NCBI RefSeq assembly: GCF_900141985.1
Contig: NZ_FQZK01000024.1
Coordinates: 1-64,000 of the forward strand
Length of the DNA stretch: 64,000 nt
DNA from: Nocardiopsis flavescens
GTDB lineage: Bacteria; Actinomycetota; Actinomycetes; Streptosporangiales; Streptosporangiaceae
Reading direction: 5' to 3'
Shown: in pieces, positions 17,219 through 26,089 of the stretch
Layout: the number at the start of each line of letters is the position of its first letter
Numbering within the stretch: position 1 is the stretch's first letter
Notes under the pieces: generated by a model
Told to the model about the DNA's origin: nothing
Seen by the model: the letters and a program-made list of their open reading frames with translations, nothing else
The model's database searches: none
Made by a program: the position numbers and the translations under genes

Positions 17219-18828
17219 TGAGTACGACCACGACCGACACCGGCGCGGCCCCGGCGGAGGGCTCCCCGCGGGGTCCCAAGGGGCTCGGCGCCCTGGGGTG
17301 GGCGCGCTGGGCCTGGCGCGTCCTGACCTCGATGCGCACCGCGCTGATCCTGCTGTTCCTGCTGGCGGTCGGCGCCATCCCCGGGTCGATCCTGCCGCAG
17401 AACGTGGTGAGCGTCGACGAGGTGAACATCTACTTCCGGGAGAACCCCGAGCTGGCCCCCTGGCTGGACCGGTTCCACCTCTTCGACGTCTTCTCCTCGC
17501 CCTGGTACGCGGCGATCTACCTGCTGCTGTTCGTGTCCCTGGCCGGCTGCGTCTTCCCGCGCGCCCTGGTGCACGCCCGCGCGGTCCGCTCCCGGCCGGT
17601 GCGCACCCCCCGCAACCTGGGGCGCATGCCCTACTCCGCCAGGTTCACCACCGGCGCCTCCCCGGAGGCGGTGCTGGAGCAGGCCCGGGGCGTGCTCAAG
17701 GGGTACCGCGTGGAGCGCTACGGCGACTCCGTCTCCGCCGAGACCGGCTACCTGCGCGAGGCCGGCAACGTCCTGTTCCACCTGGCCCTGCTCGGGCTGC
17801 TCGTGGCGCTGGCCGCCGGGTCGTTCTTCGGCTACCGGGGCAACATGCTGGTCGTCGAGGAGGACGGGTTCGCCAACACGCTGCCCTCCTACGACGCGAT
17901 CTACCCCGGGCACTGGACCGACATGGACTCCATCGCCCCCTTCACGATCCACCTCGACGACTTCGAGGCGGGCTTCATCGAGGAGGGGGACCTGCGCGGC
18001 CAGGCCGCGTCCTACGTCGCGGACCTCACCTACACGGAGGAGCCCGGCGGCCCGGAGATGACGCACCGGCTGGAGGTCAACCACCCGCTCAGCGTCTCCG
18101 GCGTGCAGGTCTACCTGCTCGGCCACGGGTACGCGCCCGAGTTCGTCGTGCGCAACGGCGACGGCGACGTGGTGTTCGACCAGGCCGTGCCGTTCCTGTA
18201 CCGGGACACCATGAGCTTCGTGTCCGACGGTGTGGTCAAGGTCCCCGACACCGGGGCCGGGGACGACGCGCAGCTCGGCTTCGTCGGGGTCTTCCTGCCG
18301 ACCGCCGCCCAGACCCCCGACGGCGAGCTGACCTCCAGCTTCCCCGGCGCGACCGAGCCGCGGGTGACCCTGGAGGGGTACACGGGCGACCTGGGCATGG
18401 TCGACCCGCAGTCGGTCTACCAGCTGCGCACCGAGGGCATGGAGTCCCTGGGCGAGTCCCCGGTGCTGGCGGCCGGCGACGTCTGGGAGCTGCCCGACGG
18501 CGCCGGATCCATCGAGTTCGCCGGCTACAAGGAGTACGTCAGCCTCCAGGCCAACCGGGACGGCGCCCGGCTGCCGGCGCTCCTCACCGCGGCCACCGCC
18601 GTCGGCGGCCTGCTGCTGACCCTGTTCATCCGTCCGCGCCGGGTGTGGGTGCGCGCCGCCCGCGGCGAGGACGGCCGGACCCGCGTGGAACTGGCCGGAC
18701 TCGGCAAGACCGAGGTCGCGGGCAACAACGCCGAGTTCCACGAGATCACCACCGAGCTTGCCGCACGACTCCGGAACGAGTCGGACGACAACCCCCAGAA
18801 CCCTTCCGACACGAGGAGTGACCGGTGA
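17218..18828 (+). CDS. resB: Cytochrome c biogenesis protein ResB (Ccs1)
   Basis: With CcsB it forms the system II haem export and cytochrome c synthase complex. 536 residues: N-terminal helices around ALILLFLLAVGAIPGSILPQ, a second after WYAAIYLLLFVSLAGCVFPR, a third near 185-205 (LFHLALLGLLVALAAGSFFGY), a large outer domain with LEVNHPLSVSGVQVYLLGHG, and a last helix before the cytosolic tail (LLTAATAVGGLLLTLFI). The ATG overlaps the ccdA stop. Confidence 0.94.
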   Translation: MSTTTTDTGAAPAEGSPRGPKGLGALGWARWAWRVLTSMRTALILLFLLAVGAIPGSILPQNVVSVDEVNIYFRENPELAPWLDRFHLFDVFSSPWYAAIYLLLFVSLAGCVFPRALVHARAVRSRPVRTPRNLGRMPYSARFTTGASPEAVLEQARGVLKGYRVERYGDSVSAETGYLREAGNVLFHLALLGLLVALAAGSFFGYRGNMLVVEEDGFANTLPSYDAIYPGHWTDMDSIAPFTIHLDDFEAGFIEEGDLRGQAASYVADLTYTEEPGGPEMTHRLEVNHPLSVSGVQVYLLGHGYAPEFVVRNGDGDVVFDQAVPFLYRDTMSFVSDGVVKVPDTGAGDDAQLGFVGVFLPTAAQTPDGELTSSFPGATEPRVTLEGYTGDLGMVDPQSVYQLRTEGMESLGESPVLAAGDVWELPDGAGSIEFAGYKEYVSLQANRDGARLPALLTAATAVGGLLLTLFIRPRRVWVRAARGEDGRTRVELAGLGKTEVAGNNAEFHEITTELAARLRNESDDNPQNPSDTRSDR

Positions 18829-19817
18829 CGTACACTCTCGCCGCGCCGGTGAACGAGACCATGGCGTCGGCCAGCGACACGCTGGTCATCGCCATGATCG
18901 TGACCTACGCCGCGGCCCTGTTCCTGTTCGCGATCGAGGCCGCCTACGGGCGTCGGACCAACCTGAAGGCGGGGCGGCTGATGCCCGTCTCCGCCGGTGC
19001 GGCCGGCGGGGGCGCCGACGGCATCGAGGTCGACGTCCGCACCACCGAGGGGGAGGCCAGGGCCTCCCAGAGCGTGCTCGGCGCGATCGCGCTGGGCGTC
19101 ACCGCCCTCGGCTTCCTCATGGGCCTGGCCCAGATCATCACGCGGGGCGTGGCCGCCGGCCGCTGGCCCTGGGGCAACATGTTCGAGTTCGTGGTGGCGA
19201 TGTGCCTGGTCGCGGTGGGCGTGCTGCTGTACGCCTCCTTCCGCTACCAGGCCCGCTTCCTGGGCGCCTTCGTGCTGGTCCCCGTGCTGATCCTGCTGGG
19301 CATCGGCGTCAAGTGGCTGTACGTCGACCCGGGCCCGCTGATCCCGGCGCTGCACTCCTACTGGGTGCCGATCCACGTCACCGCGGCCATCCTCGCGGGC
19401 GGCGCGTTCATGGTCTCCGGCGTCACCGGCGTCACCTACCTGGTCTCGCACCGCTCCGACGTCAAGCGGGCCCGGGGCGAGCAGGTCGCCGGCATCGCCG
19501 GCCGCCTGCCCAGCCCCGAGCTGCTGGACCGCATCTCCCACCGGCTCATCCTGTTCGCGTTCCCGCTGTGGACCTTCGGCATCATCGCCGGGTCGATCTG
19601 GGCGGACGAGGCCTGGGGCCGGTTCTGGGGCTGGGACCCCAAGGAGGTCTGGTCGTTCATCTCCTGGGTCATCTACGCCGCCTACCTGCACGCGCGGGCG
19701 ACCGGCGGGTGGCGCGGACCCAAGGCCACGTGGATCAACGTGCTGGGCTTCGCGACCATCCTGTTCAACTTCTTCGCGGTGAACTACATGTTCAGCGGCC
19801 TGCACTCCTACGCCTGA
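18825..19817 (+). CDS. ccsB: Cytochrome c biogenesis protein CcsB/ResC
   Basis: Haem-handling subunit of system II. 330 residues, about eight helices, with the tryptophan-rich WWD-type motif WGRFWGWDPKEVWSFISW and conserved His residues flanking it (SYWVPIHVT and YAAYLHAR). The GTG start overlaps the resB stop by 4 nt (GTGA). The 3' end overlaps the convergent LacI gene by 10 bp. Confidence 0.95.
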   Translation: MTYTLAAPVNETMASASDTLVIAMIVTYAAALFLFAIEAAYGRRTNLKAGRLMPVSAGAAGGGADGIEVDVRTTEGEARASQSVLGAIALGVTALGFLMGLAQIITRGVAAGRWPWGNMFEFVVAMCLVAVGVLLYASFRYQARFLGAFVLVPVLILLGIGVKWLYVDPGPLIPALHSYWVPIHVTAAILAGGAFMVSGVTGVTYLVSHRSDVKRARGEQVAGIAGRLPSPELLDRISHRLILFAFPLWTFGIIAGSIWADEAWGRFWGWDPKEVWSFISWVIYAAYLHARATGGWRGPKATWINVLGFATILFNFFAVNYMFSGLHSYA

Positions 19818-20791
19818 GCGGGCCGGGAGGGCGCGGGTCCCGTCGACCCGCGCTCGACCAGGCGGGTGCCCAGGGTGACGGTCCCGGCGCCCGCGCCCCC
19901 CAGCAGCAGGTCCACGGCGGCCCGGCCCGCGTCCCCCGTCGGCATCGCCACGGTGGTCAGGGCGGGCCGGGTGTGGCGCGCGGCCGGGGTGTCGTCGACC
20001 CCCACGACGCTCAGCCGCCCCGGGACGGGGACGCCCCGATCGCGGGCCGCGGCCAGCAGGCCCAGCGCCACCAGGTCGTTGTGGGCCAGTACGGCGGTCG
20101 CCCCGACCGCGGCCACGGCGCCGAACGCGGCGGCCCCGCCCTCCTCGGTCGGCGGGTACGGGCCGACCCGGTGCACCCGCGGCCCGTGCTCCCGGGCGGC
20201 CGACGCGGCCGCCCGCGCCGCGCTCCGCCCCGTCCACGAGGCCGCGGGGCCCGACACCAGCGCGATGTCCCGGTGGCCCAGGCCGGCCAGCAGGGCGACC
20301 GCGCCGCCCACCCCGCGGCCGACGTCCATCAGCACGCAGGGCAGGCCGCGGAGCCGGCGGTTGACGATCACGAGCGGCACCTGGGCGGCCAGCTCCCTGA
20401 TCCGCTGCTCGGGCGCGCGGGGGGAGACCAGGACGAGCCCGTCCACCTGGCCCGCGAGCGAGCGGACCGCCTCCTCCTCGACGTCGGCCTGCTCGTCGGT
20501 GTCGGCGATGAAGACGTGGTGGTCCCGCTCCCGCGCCCGCTCCTGGGCGGCCTTGACCAGCGGGGGGAAGAACGGGTTGGCGATGTCGGCGACGACCACG
20601 CCGAGGTTGCCCGTCCGGCGGGTGGACAGCGCCCGGGCCGCGCGGTTGGGGCGGTAGCCCAGGTCCCGGGCCAGGGCCAGCACCCGCTCCCGGGTCGCCG
20701 GGTTGACCAGGTGCGGCGCGGAGAACGCGCGCGAGACGGTCGACACGTGCACCCCGCCGATCCGGGCCACGTCCTTGAGCGTCACGGCCAT
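19808..20791 (-). CDS. LacI-family transcriptional regulator
   Basis: 327 residues: an N-terminal HTH (VTLKDVARIGGVHVSTVSRA) with the hinge helix NRAARALSTRRT, then a periplasmic-binding-protein-like effector domain (GVVVADIANPFFPPLVKAA; LSVVGVDDTPAARHTRPALTT). GAGG lies about 8 nt before the ATG at 20791. It is divergent from a pectate lyase, and a perfect LacI operator lies between them, so it probably controls that gene and itself in response to a pectin-derived sugar. Confidence 0.92.
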   Translation of the reverse strand: MAVTLKDVARIGGVHVSTVSRAFSAPHLVNPATRERVLALARDLGYRPNRAARALSTRRTGNLGVVVADIANPFFPPLVKAAQERARERDHHVFIADTDEQADVEEEAVRSLAGQVDGLVLVSPRAPEQRIRELAAQVPLVIVNRRLRGLPCVLMDVGRGVGGAVALLAGLGHRDIALVSGPAASWTGRSAARAAASAAREHGPRVHRVGPYPPTEEGGAAAFGAVAAVGATAVLAHNDLVALGLLAAARDRGVPVPGRLSVVGVDDTPAARHTRPALTTVAMPTGDAGRAAVDLLLGGAGAGTVTLGTRLVERGSTGPAPSRPAQA

Positions 20792-20914
20792 CGCGCCACC
20801 TCTCCGCGGACGCCGGGGCGGACGGGGGCGGGGGAGCGCGTCCGCGGGTCCGGATCTTTCCCATCTTTCCACGGGCGGGGGTGTTGCTTCTTTCCGGCGT
20901 GTGGACGAGTTTGT

Positions 20915-20928
20915 TGCAAACGTTTGCA
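20915..20928. promoter_or_regulatory. LacI/GalR-type operator
   Basis: TGCAAACGTTTGCA is a perfect 14-nt palindrome with the central CG typical of LacI-family operators. It lies 23 bp upstream of the pectate lyase ATG and 124 bp from the lacI ATG, so it can act on both promoters. Confidence 0.85.
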
Positions 20929-20950
20929 GTCTCATCCCCCAGGAGTGACC

Positions 20951-22240
20951 ATGCGCCGGCACCTCGCCCCCGCACTCGCCCTCGCGCTGACCGCGGCGCT
21001 CACCGCGCCCCCGCCCGCGGCGGCGGACGACACCGGACGGGAGGTGCTGCCCGCCGGCGACGGCTGGGCCTGGGCGGGCGGCGGCACGACCGGAGGGGCG
21101 GCCGCCACCGCCGGGAACGTGTTCCGGGTGTCCACCCCGGCCGCGTTCCGGGCCGCCATCGCCGGGGACGAGCCCAAGATCGTGTACGTCGACGGCCTCA
21201 TCGACGCCAACACCGCCCCCGACGGAACCCCGCTGGGCTGCGACGACTACGCCGTGGACGGGTACTCCCTCCAGGAGTACCTGGAAACCTACGACTCGCT
21301 GGTCTGGGGCCGGGAGGACCCCTCCGGCCCGCTGGAGGAGGCCCGGGACGCCTCGCGCGCGGTGCAGGCCGAGCGCATCCGCTACCGGGTCGGCTCCAAC
21401 ACGACGATCGTCGGCGCCGACGGCGGCGGCGAGCTCACCGGCATGAACCTGCTCGTCCAGGACGTGCGCAACGTCATCCTGCGCGACCTCACCTTCTCCG
21501 ACACCCACGACTGCTTCCCCGGCTGGGACCCGGGCGACGGGGAGACCGGTAACTGGAACGCCGAGTACGACCACGTCGAGGTCTCCGGCTCCAGGAACGT
21601 GTGGATCGACCACAACACCTTCGACGACGGGGAGCGCCCCGGCGCGGCGCAGCCCGAGTACTTCGGCCGCAAGTACGAGGTGCACGACGGCCTGCTGGAC
21701 ATCGTGCGCGCCGCCGACCTCGTGACGGTGTCGTGGAACGACTTCGACGGCCGGGACAAGGCCCTGCTGCTGGGCAACAGCGACGGCCGCACCACCGACC
21801 GCGGGTACCTGCGGGTGACCTGGCACCACAACCACTTCGACGGGCTGGGCCAGCGCGCCCCGCGGGTGCGGTTCGGCCAGGTGCACGTCTACAACAACCT
21901 CTACACCGTGCGCGGGGACCTGCACCAGTACAGCCTCGGCGCGGGGGTCGAGTCGCAGCTCCACGTCGAGAACAACCTGTTCGACCTGCGTGACGGGCAC
22001 ACCGCCGACACCCTCCTGTACAACTGGGGCGGCACGGACGTGGCCGGCTCGGGCAACGCCCTCATGACCGGGGGAGGGGGCCGGATCTCGGGCGTCGACC
22101 TCGTCGCCGAGCACAACGCGGCCAATCCGGACCGACCGCTGGGGTCCGAGGCCGCCTGGGTCCCGCAGTACACGACGGGGGTCCAGCCCGTGCACGCCCT
22201 GCGCGGCCTGGAGAGGAAGGTGGGCGCGGGTCTGCTGTGA
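20951..22240 (+). CDS. Secreted pectate lyase (polysaccharide lyase family 1)
   Basis: Cleaves polygalacturonate by beta-elimination outside the cell. 429 residues: a signal peptide to about 25 (PAAADD), then a right-handed beta-helix with PL1 marks: VWIDHNTFDDG, the Ca-binding YEVHDGLLDI, HHNHFDG and the catalytic-arginine strand QRAPRVRFGQVHVYNN. AGGAG lies 5 nt before the ATG. It is controlled in all likelihood by the adjacent LacI regulator. Confidence 0.95.
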   Translation: MRRHLAPALALALTAALTAPPPAAADDTGREVLPAGDGWAWAGGGTTGGAAATAGNVFRVSTPAAFRAAIAGDEPKIVYVDGLIDANTAPDGTPLGCDDYAVDGYSLQEYLETYDSLVWGREDPSGPLEEARDASRAVQAERIRYRVGSNTTIVGADGGGELTGMNLLVQDVRNVILRDLTFSDTHDCFPGWDPGDGETGNWNAEYDHVEVSGSRNVWIDHNTFDDGERPGAAQPEYFGRKYEVHDGLLDIVRAADLVTVSWNDFDGRDKALLLGNSDGRTTDRGYLRVTWHHNHFDGLGQRAPRVRFGQVHVYNNLYTVRGDLHQYSLGAGVESQLHVENNLFDLRDGHTADTLLYNWGGTDVAGSGNALMTGGGGRISGVDLVAEHNAANPDRPLGSEAAWVPQYTTGVQPVHALRGLERKVGAGLL

Positions 22241-22250
22241 CACAGGACGA

Positions 22251-22289
22251 CACAGGGGGCCGCTCCGGGATACGGAGCGGCCCCCTGTG
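22251..22289. terminator. Bidirectional hairpin terminator
   Basis: A perfect 17-bp stem (22251-22267 with 22273-22289) and a 5-nt loop, between the convergent ends of the pectate lyase and the PLDc_N gene. Confidence 0.9.
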
Positions 22290-22324
22290 CCGCCGGACCC
22301 TTGCGGGCCCCGCTGTCGGGCGTC

Positions 22325-22681
22325 CTACTCGTCGGGGTCGATCCGGCGGTCGAGTCCGCGCAGGAAATCGGGGTCGTCGTCCGGGCCGAGCGGGTGCGGA
22401 CTGTTGGAGGGCTCGGCGAAGTCCGACGGGTCGAGGTCGTCGATGGAGGCGGCGGCCTGGGCCGGGGAGGCCGCGGCGCCCCACACGGCCGCGGACTTGC
22501 GGGGACGTCCTAGGAACAGCCACAGGATCGAGCCCACGGGCATGAACAGCGCGATGACGACCAGCCAGAGGACCTTCGGAAGGTTCCGGGCATCCTGGGC
22601 CGGGGTGGTCAGCGCGTCGAAGAACGCGTACACCCAGAGAACGATCGACACGAGCGTGATCAGGCCACCAAGCCACACCAT
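22325..22681 (-). CDS. PLDc_N-domain small membrane protein
   Basis: 118 residues with two transmembrane helices (about 3-23 and 38-59), the second in the PLDc_N motif (LWLVVIALFMPVGSILWLFLGRPR) familiar from phospholipase D and DUF-type membrane proteins. The remaining half is an acidic, disordered cytosolic tail. There is no catalytic HKD motif, so it is not a phospholipase. Function unknown. Confidence 0.82.
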   Translation of the reverse strand: MVWLGGLITLVSIVLWVYAFFDALTTPAQDARNLPKVLWLVVIALFMPVGSILWLFLGRPRKSAAVWGAAASPAQAAASIDDLDPSDFAEPSNSPHPLGPDDDPDFLRGLDRRIDPDE

Positions 22682-22914
22682 GATTCCAGCCTATCTCTCG
22701 CTGTCCACTCCCCATGGTCGGGCCGACTCCCACGGCCGACACACCGCCGCGCCGAGCGCGGCGAGGGGACCGCGGACACCGGGGGCTGCGACCCGGGTGC
22801 GGTGCGGTTCCGGCGCATCGGCGCGATGTCCCGGAACCGGAAAGGGGTGCGGCTCCCTTCCCCTGAGGCCCGTGCCGGACCTCGGGATGCCTCTCGGGAT
22901 CGGGTCCCCTGGGG

Positions 22915-23115
22915 TCAGGAGGTGCTCTCGCTCGGCTCGCCGAGCAGGAGGGCGCGGACTTCGGACTCGCGGAAGCGGCGGTGGCCTCCCGGGGTCCTGA
23001 TGCTGCTGATGCGCCCGGAGGCGGCCCAGCGTGTGACGGTCTTGGGATCAACCCGGAAGAGTGAGGCCACTTCCCCGGGGGTCAACAGGCGTTCGCTTGC
23101 TCGTTCCACCTTCAC
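22915..23115 (-). CDS. bldC: BldC-type developmental regulator
   Basis: 66 residues, nearly one MerR-like winged HTH: LLTPGEVASLFRVDPKTVTRW followed by the wing SIRTPGGHRRFRESEVRALL. This agrees very closely with Streptomyces BldC, which binds direct repeats and delays development. The start is a GTG at 23115 with a GGGGG run just upstream; a longer open frame to 23376 is not conserved in style. Confidence 0.93.
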   Translation of the reverse strand: MKVERASERLLTPGEVASLFRVDPKTVTRWAASGRISSIRTPGGHRRFRESEVRALLLGEPSESTS

Positions 23116-23403
23116 ATTCCCCCAATCGTGCCCGCCTCGGACTGTGGGGGCGGCGGGCGTTTGATCCCCTAGTGTGCATGAGTTGGTCCGTTTCCTCCCT
23201 AGTTTTCGGAGAAATTGCGGTGTTGGGGGGAGGAGTACGGGATATGTGACCGGAACGTGATGTTCGGGCCCTGCTGTCGGGATTGGAAACATCCCATGAC
23301 TATCTGAATCCATGGCAGGGGCCCGATCCCCCCGCAGGGAGGGACACGCGCCGACCCGGTGCGGGCTCCCGGGCACTCACCCTTAATCTGGAGGTGAGAG
23401 CAC
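23116..23403. promoter_or_regulatory. bldC upstream region
   Basis: About 290 bp between bldC and the next right-going start. It is less GC-rich than the surroundings, which fits a long bldC leader and promoter region. I see no convincing hairpin, and no -10/-35 pair that I would defend. Confidence 0.4.
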
Positions 23404-23574
23404 ATGAGTGCGCCGACACCGGCCCCCGTTGAGAGGCCGAACCCCCCGGAAACCGCGAAAGCGGACCGGTCGTCTCGTGCGCTGATGGGCGTAGCGACCA
23501 ATCTAGTCCAGGTAATCATCTGTTGTGAGGCTTTTCGATGCGTAGCTGGCTGCCCTATACCGCCGCCCGCGTAG
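23404..23574 (+). CDS. Possible small protein or leader ORF with strong ribosome site, function unknown
   Basis: An ATG at 23404 follows GAGGTGAG (23391-23398), one of the best Shine-Dalgarno sequences in the window. It opens 56 codons: a polar, Pro-rich first half and a second half with TNLVQVIICCEAF and four cysteines. The stop at 23572-23574 lies inside the DUF4229 gene, which it overlaps by 37 bp in another frame. It could be a real short protein, a translational leader for DUF4229, or chance. No modification or export genes are near. Confidence 0.3.
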   Translation: MSAPTPAPVERPNPPETAKADRSSRALMGVATNLVQVIICCEAFRCVAGCPIPPPA

Positions 23575-23927
23575 GGCTGTTCCTGGCGGCGTTCGGAGTG
23601 GTGTACCTGTTCGGTGCCCGATCGTGGATGGCGCTCATCCTCGCCTGGCTGATCAGCGGCCTGGCCTCCTATGTTCTGCTGTCCTCCCTGCGCGACCGGA
23701 TGTCGGCCTCCGTGGTCGACCGGATCGAGAAGAACCGCGGCTCCCTGGTGGGCGACCGCCTGGACGGCGGCGCCGCCCGCGAGGACCACCTCCAGGACGC
23801 CCCCGCGGACGCGCCCGCCGCCGGGGACGCTCCCGGCGACGCCCCCGCCGCGGACGGGACCGGCACGGACCCCGCCGGCACGGACGCGGCCGGCACGGCG
23901 GCGCAGGCCGCCCCCAAGGACTCCTAG
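23538..23927 (+). CDS. DUF4229 membrane protein
   Basis: 129 residues. Two transmembrane helices (about 8-26 and 30-48) are followed by the family's conserved LLSSLRDRMSASVVDRI segment. The C-terminal 60 residues are a disordered Ala/Asp/Gly/Pro tail. The function of DUF4229 is unknown. GTGAGG lies 8 nt before the ATG. A short ORF that starts at 23404 overlaps its 5' end. Confidence 0.85.
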   Translation: MRSWLPYTAARVGLFLAAFGVVYLFGARSWMALILAWLISGLASYVLLSSLRDRMSASVVDRIEKNRGSLVGDRLDGGAAREDHLQDAPADAPAAGDAPGDAPAADGTGTDPAGTDAAGTAAQAAPKDS

Positions 23928-24222
23928 GCCCCGCCGGCGGGCCGCCGCGCCCCGGGGCGCCTCCCGCCGCGTCCACGCCCGCGCCGATGCCCGGGGGCCC
24001 GTTGTGGGGCAGCGCCGGCCCGCCGGGCACCGCGCCCTCGGAGCGGCTTCACGCGCCGTCCGGCGCGGGCCCGGCGGGAAACCGCTCCCGCCCTTCGGCG
24101 CGGGGCCGCGCCCCGTCGGAGCACCTGCCACACGCGCCCCCGCCCGGCGCGGGGCCGCACCCGGTCCGTGCTCCGGTCGGACCGTCGCGACCCGCCCGGC
24201 CGGGCGGGCGGACGCGGGGGGC

Positions 24223-25437
24223 CTAGGCGGACGGCTCGGGTGCGGGATCGGGCCGGTCCAGCCCCCGCGCGGCCCGCCCGAACAGCGGTGCCAGCGCGGC
24301 GAGCAGGTAGATCCCGGCGCCCGCCAGCACCACCGGGGCGACGCCCGCCGCGGCCAGCGCCGCCCCCGCGACCGGCCCGCCCAGGGGCGAGGCCAGCCGC
24401 GTCAGGGCGCCGATCGTCGCGGTGCCCCGGCCGACCGCCCCCGGCGGCAGCCGCTCGAACAGCACCGCGCCCAGGACCGGGTTGAGCAGCCCGCCGAAGA
24501 GCCCGCTGACCGCGAAGACGGCCAGCACCGCCCCCAGCGGGACGTCCAGGGCCAGCACCGCGATGTGCGGCGGCCCCGCGAGCGCCAGGGCGACGAGGAA
24601 CGTCGCCCGCCGGGGGAGCCGGTGCCCCACCGCGGTCGCCGCCAGCGAGCCCAGCACCGAGGCCGCGCCCAGCGACCCGGCGACCATCCCCACCACCTCG
24701 GGTCCCATCCCGTTCCCGTGGACCCAGACCGGCAGGACCAGCGAGGAAACCGCGGTGCCGATCGCGTTGGTCACCGCCAGCACCAGCACCACGGTCCGCA
24801 GGGTCGGGTCCCGCCAGACCACCCGGAAACCGGTGAACAGGCGGTCCAGGTACCCGGACCCGTCGTGCGCCCCCGGGGGCGCCACCCGGACCGCGCCCAG
24901 GACCAGCGCGGCCAGTGCCAGGAGCACCGCGTTGGCGTACAGCGCGGGCAGCGCGCCCACCGCCGCCACCGCGCCGCCCGCCGCGAGCGGTCCGACGGTC
25001 TGCGACAGCCGGTCCACGGTTCCGGCCAGCCCGGTCACCCGCTCGATCCGCACCCCGGCCGCCGCTGCCGCAGCGGGGGCCAGCGACACCTTGGCCGCCT
25101 CCGCGGGGCCGGTGGCCAGGCCGATGACCGTCACCAGCGCCAGCAGCAGGGGGAACGACAGCATTCCGGCGGCGTGCGCCAGCGGTACGCACAGGACCGC
25201 GGCGGACGCCGCCGCGTCCGCGCGCACGCTCACCGCGCGCTGTCCCCACCGGTCCAGCAGCGGCCCGCCCAGCAGCCGGGCCAGGGCGTAGGCGCCGACC
25301 TCGCAGAACAGGACCAGGCCCATGCGCGCTGGGCTGCCGGTGGTCTCCAGCACGAACCAGGGGACGGCGACCATCGCCAGCCGCGTCGCGGTGTAGCACA
25401 GCGCCTGGGACAGGACCAGCCCCGCGACGGGGTTCAC
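24223..25437 (-). CDS. Major facilitator superfamily transporter
   Basis: 404 residues, about twelve hydrophobic helices. The loop after helix 2 reads GGPLLDRWGQRAV, a version of the MFS motif A, and helices 7-12 repeat the pattern (LAATAVGHRLPRRATF). It resembles enterobactin-exporter/drug-efflux-type MFS proteins. The GTG start overlaps the stop of the upstream HTH gene by 4 nt, so the two are co-translated and the regulator probably controls the pump. Substrate unknown. Confidence 0.87.
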   Translation of the reverse strand: MNPVAGLVLSQALCYTATRLAMVAVPWFVLETTGSPARMGLVLFCEVGAYALARLLGGPLLDRWGQRAVSVRADAAASAAVLCVPLAHAAGMLSFPLLLALVTVIGLATGPAEAAKVSLAPAAAAAAGVRIERVTGLAGTVDRLSQTVGPLAAGGAVAAVGALPALYANAVLLALAALVLGAVRVAPPGAHDGSGYLDRLFTGFRVVWRDPTLRTVVLVLAVTNAIGTAVSSLVLPVWVHGNGMGPEVVGMVAGSLGAASVLGSLAATAVGHRLPRRATFLVALALAGPPHIAVLALDVPLGAVLAVFAVSGLFGGLLNPVLGAVLFERLPPGAVGRGTATIGALTRLASPLGGPVAGAALAAAGVAPVVLAGAGIYLLAALAPLFGRAARGLDRPDPAPEPSA

Positions 25438-26012
25438 CGACCGCCCGGGTCCGGGAAGGCGGCGAACCGGACGTGCACGGGCCGGGTGCCGGGGGCGGGG
25501 TCCTCGCACGCGTACCGGTCCAGCAGCGCGCGCACCTCCCGGCGCAGCCCCTCCAGCTGCTCCAGGGTGAGGTGCGCCGAGCGCCCCGCCATCACCTGGG
25601 CCTCGCGCCAGCCCTCCGGCTGGGCCGCCCACCCCTCGACCGCGGCCGCCAGGTCGCGGCCCCAGCTCGCGGCGAGCGCCGTGCGCACGGCGGTGCTCAG
25701 CTCCGGCTCGTCGGTGTCCAGGTGCTCGGGGAACCGGAAGCCCCGGTGGCTCGCCCGCCACCAGCGCTCCCGGGAGGTGCCCAGCTCCGGGTCCTCGTGG
25801 ATGAACCCGTGCGCCTCCAGCCGGCGCAGGTGGTAGCTCGCCGACGCTGAGGAGATCTCCAGCCGCTCCGCGAGGGCCTTGCCGGTGGCCGGGCCGTGCG
25901 CCTGCAACAGGTCCAGGATGTGCATCCGGAGGGGGTGCGCCAGCCCGCGCAGCGAGTGCGCGTCCAGGTGCTTGGCGTTCTCGAAGGGGTCCCGGGGGGT
26001 CTCATCGCTCAT
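25434..26012 (-). CDS. ArsR/HTH_20-type transcriptional regulator
   Basis: 192 residues. The N-terminal 85 form a winged HTH (LAHPLRMHILDLLQAHGPATG, then ISSASASYHLRRLEAHGFI) followed by ASHRGFRFP, a pattern of helix-turn-helix regulators paired with MFS pumps. There is no cysteine metal site. It is the first gene of a two-gene operon with the transporter, and a strong palindromic repeat sits just upstream of its start, so it probably regulates itself. Confidence 0.87.
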   Translation of the reverse strand: MSDETPRDPFENAKHLDAHSLRGLAHPLRMHILDLLQAHGPATGKALAERLEISSASASYHLRRLEAHGFIHEDPELGTSRERWWRASHRGFRFPEHLDTDEPELSTAVRTALAASWGRDLAAAVEGWAAQPEGWREAQVMAGRSAHLTLEQLEGLRREVRALLDRYACEDPAPGTRPVHVRFAAFPDPGGR

Positions 26013-26029
26013 GCCCGCACCCTAGACAC

Positions 26030-26071
26030 CCAAGACCTCTTGGCCAAGAGGTGTTGGCCAAGAGGTCTTGG
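26030..26071. promoter_or_regulatory. Palindromic operator cluster upstream of the HTH/MFS operon
   Basis: A 17-nt arm (26030-26046) is perfectly complementary to 26055-26071. The left part also contains the 14-nt palindrome CTCTTGGCCAAGAG (26037-26050), and TTGGCCAAGAGGT is directly repeated at 26040 and 26054 (period 14). It starts 18 nt upstream of the regulator's ATG. It could also fold as a terminator for the gene ending at 26090, but it has no T-run. Confidence 0.7.
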
Positions 26072-26089
26072 GCTTTTCCCGCGCCGGGT

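Noticed and set aside
19808..22243. 811-codon open frame on the minus strand
   Set aside because: Only its last 327 codons (the LacI regulator) are real. The rest is antisense to the pectate lyase and open because of GC bias.
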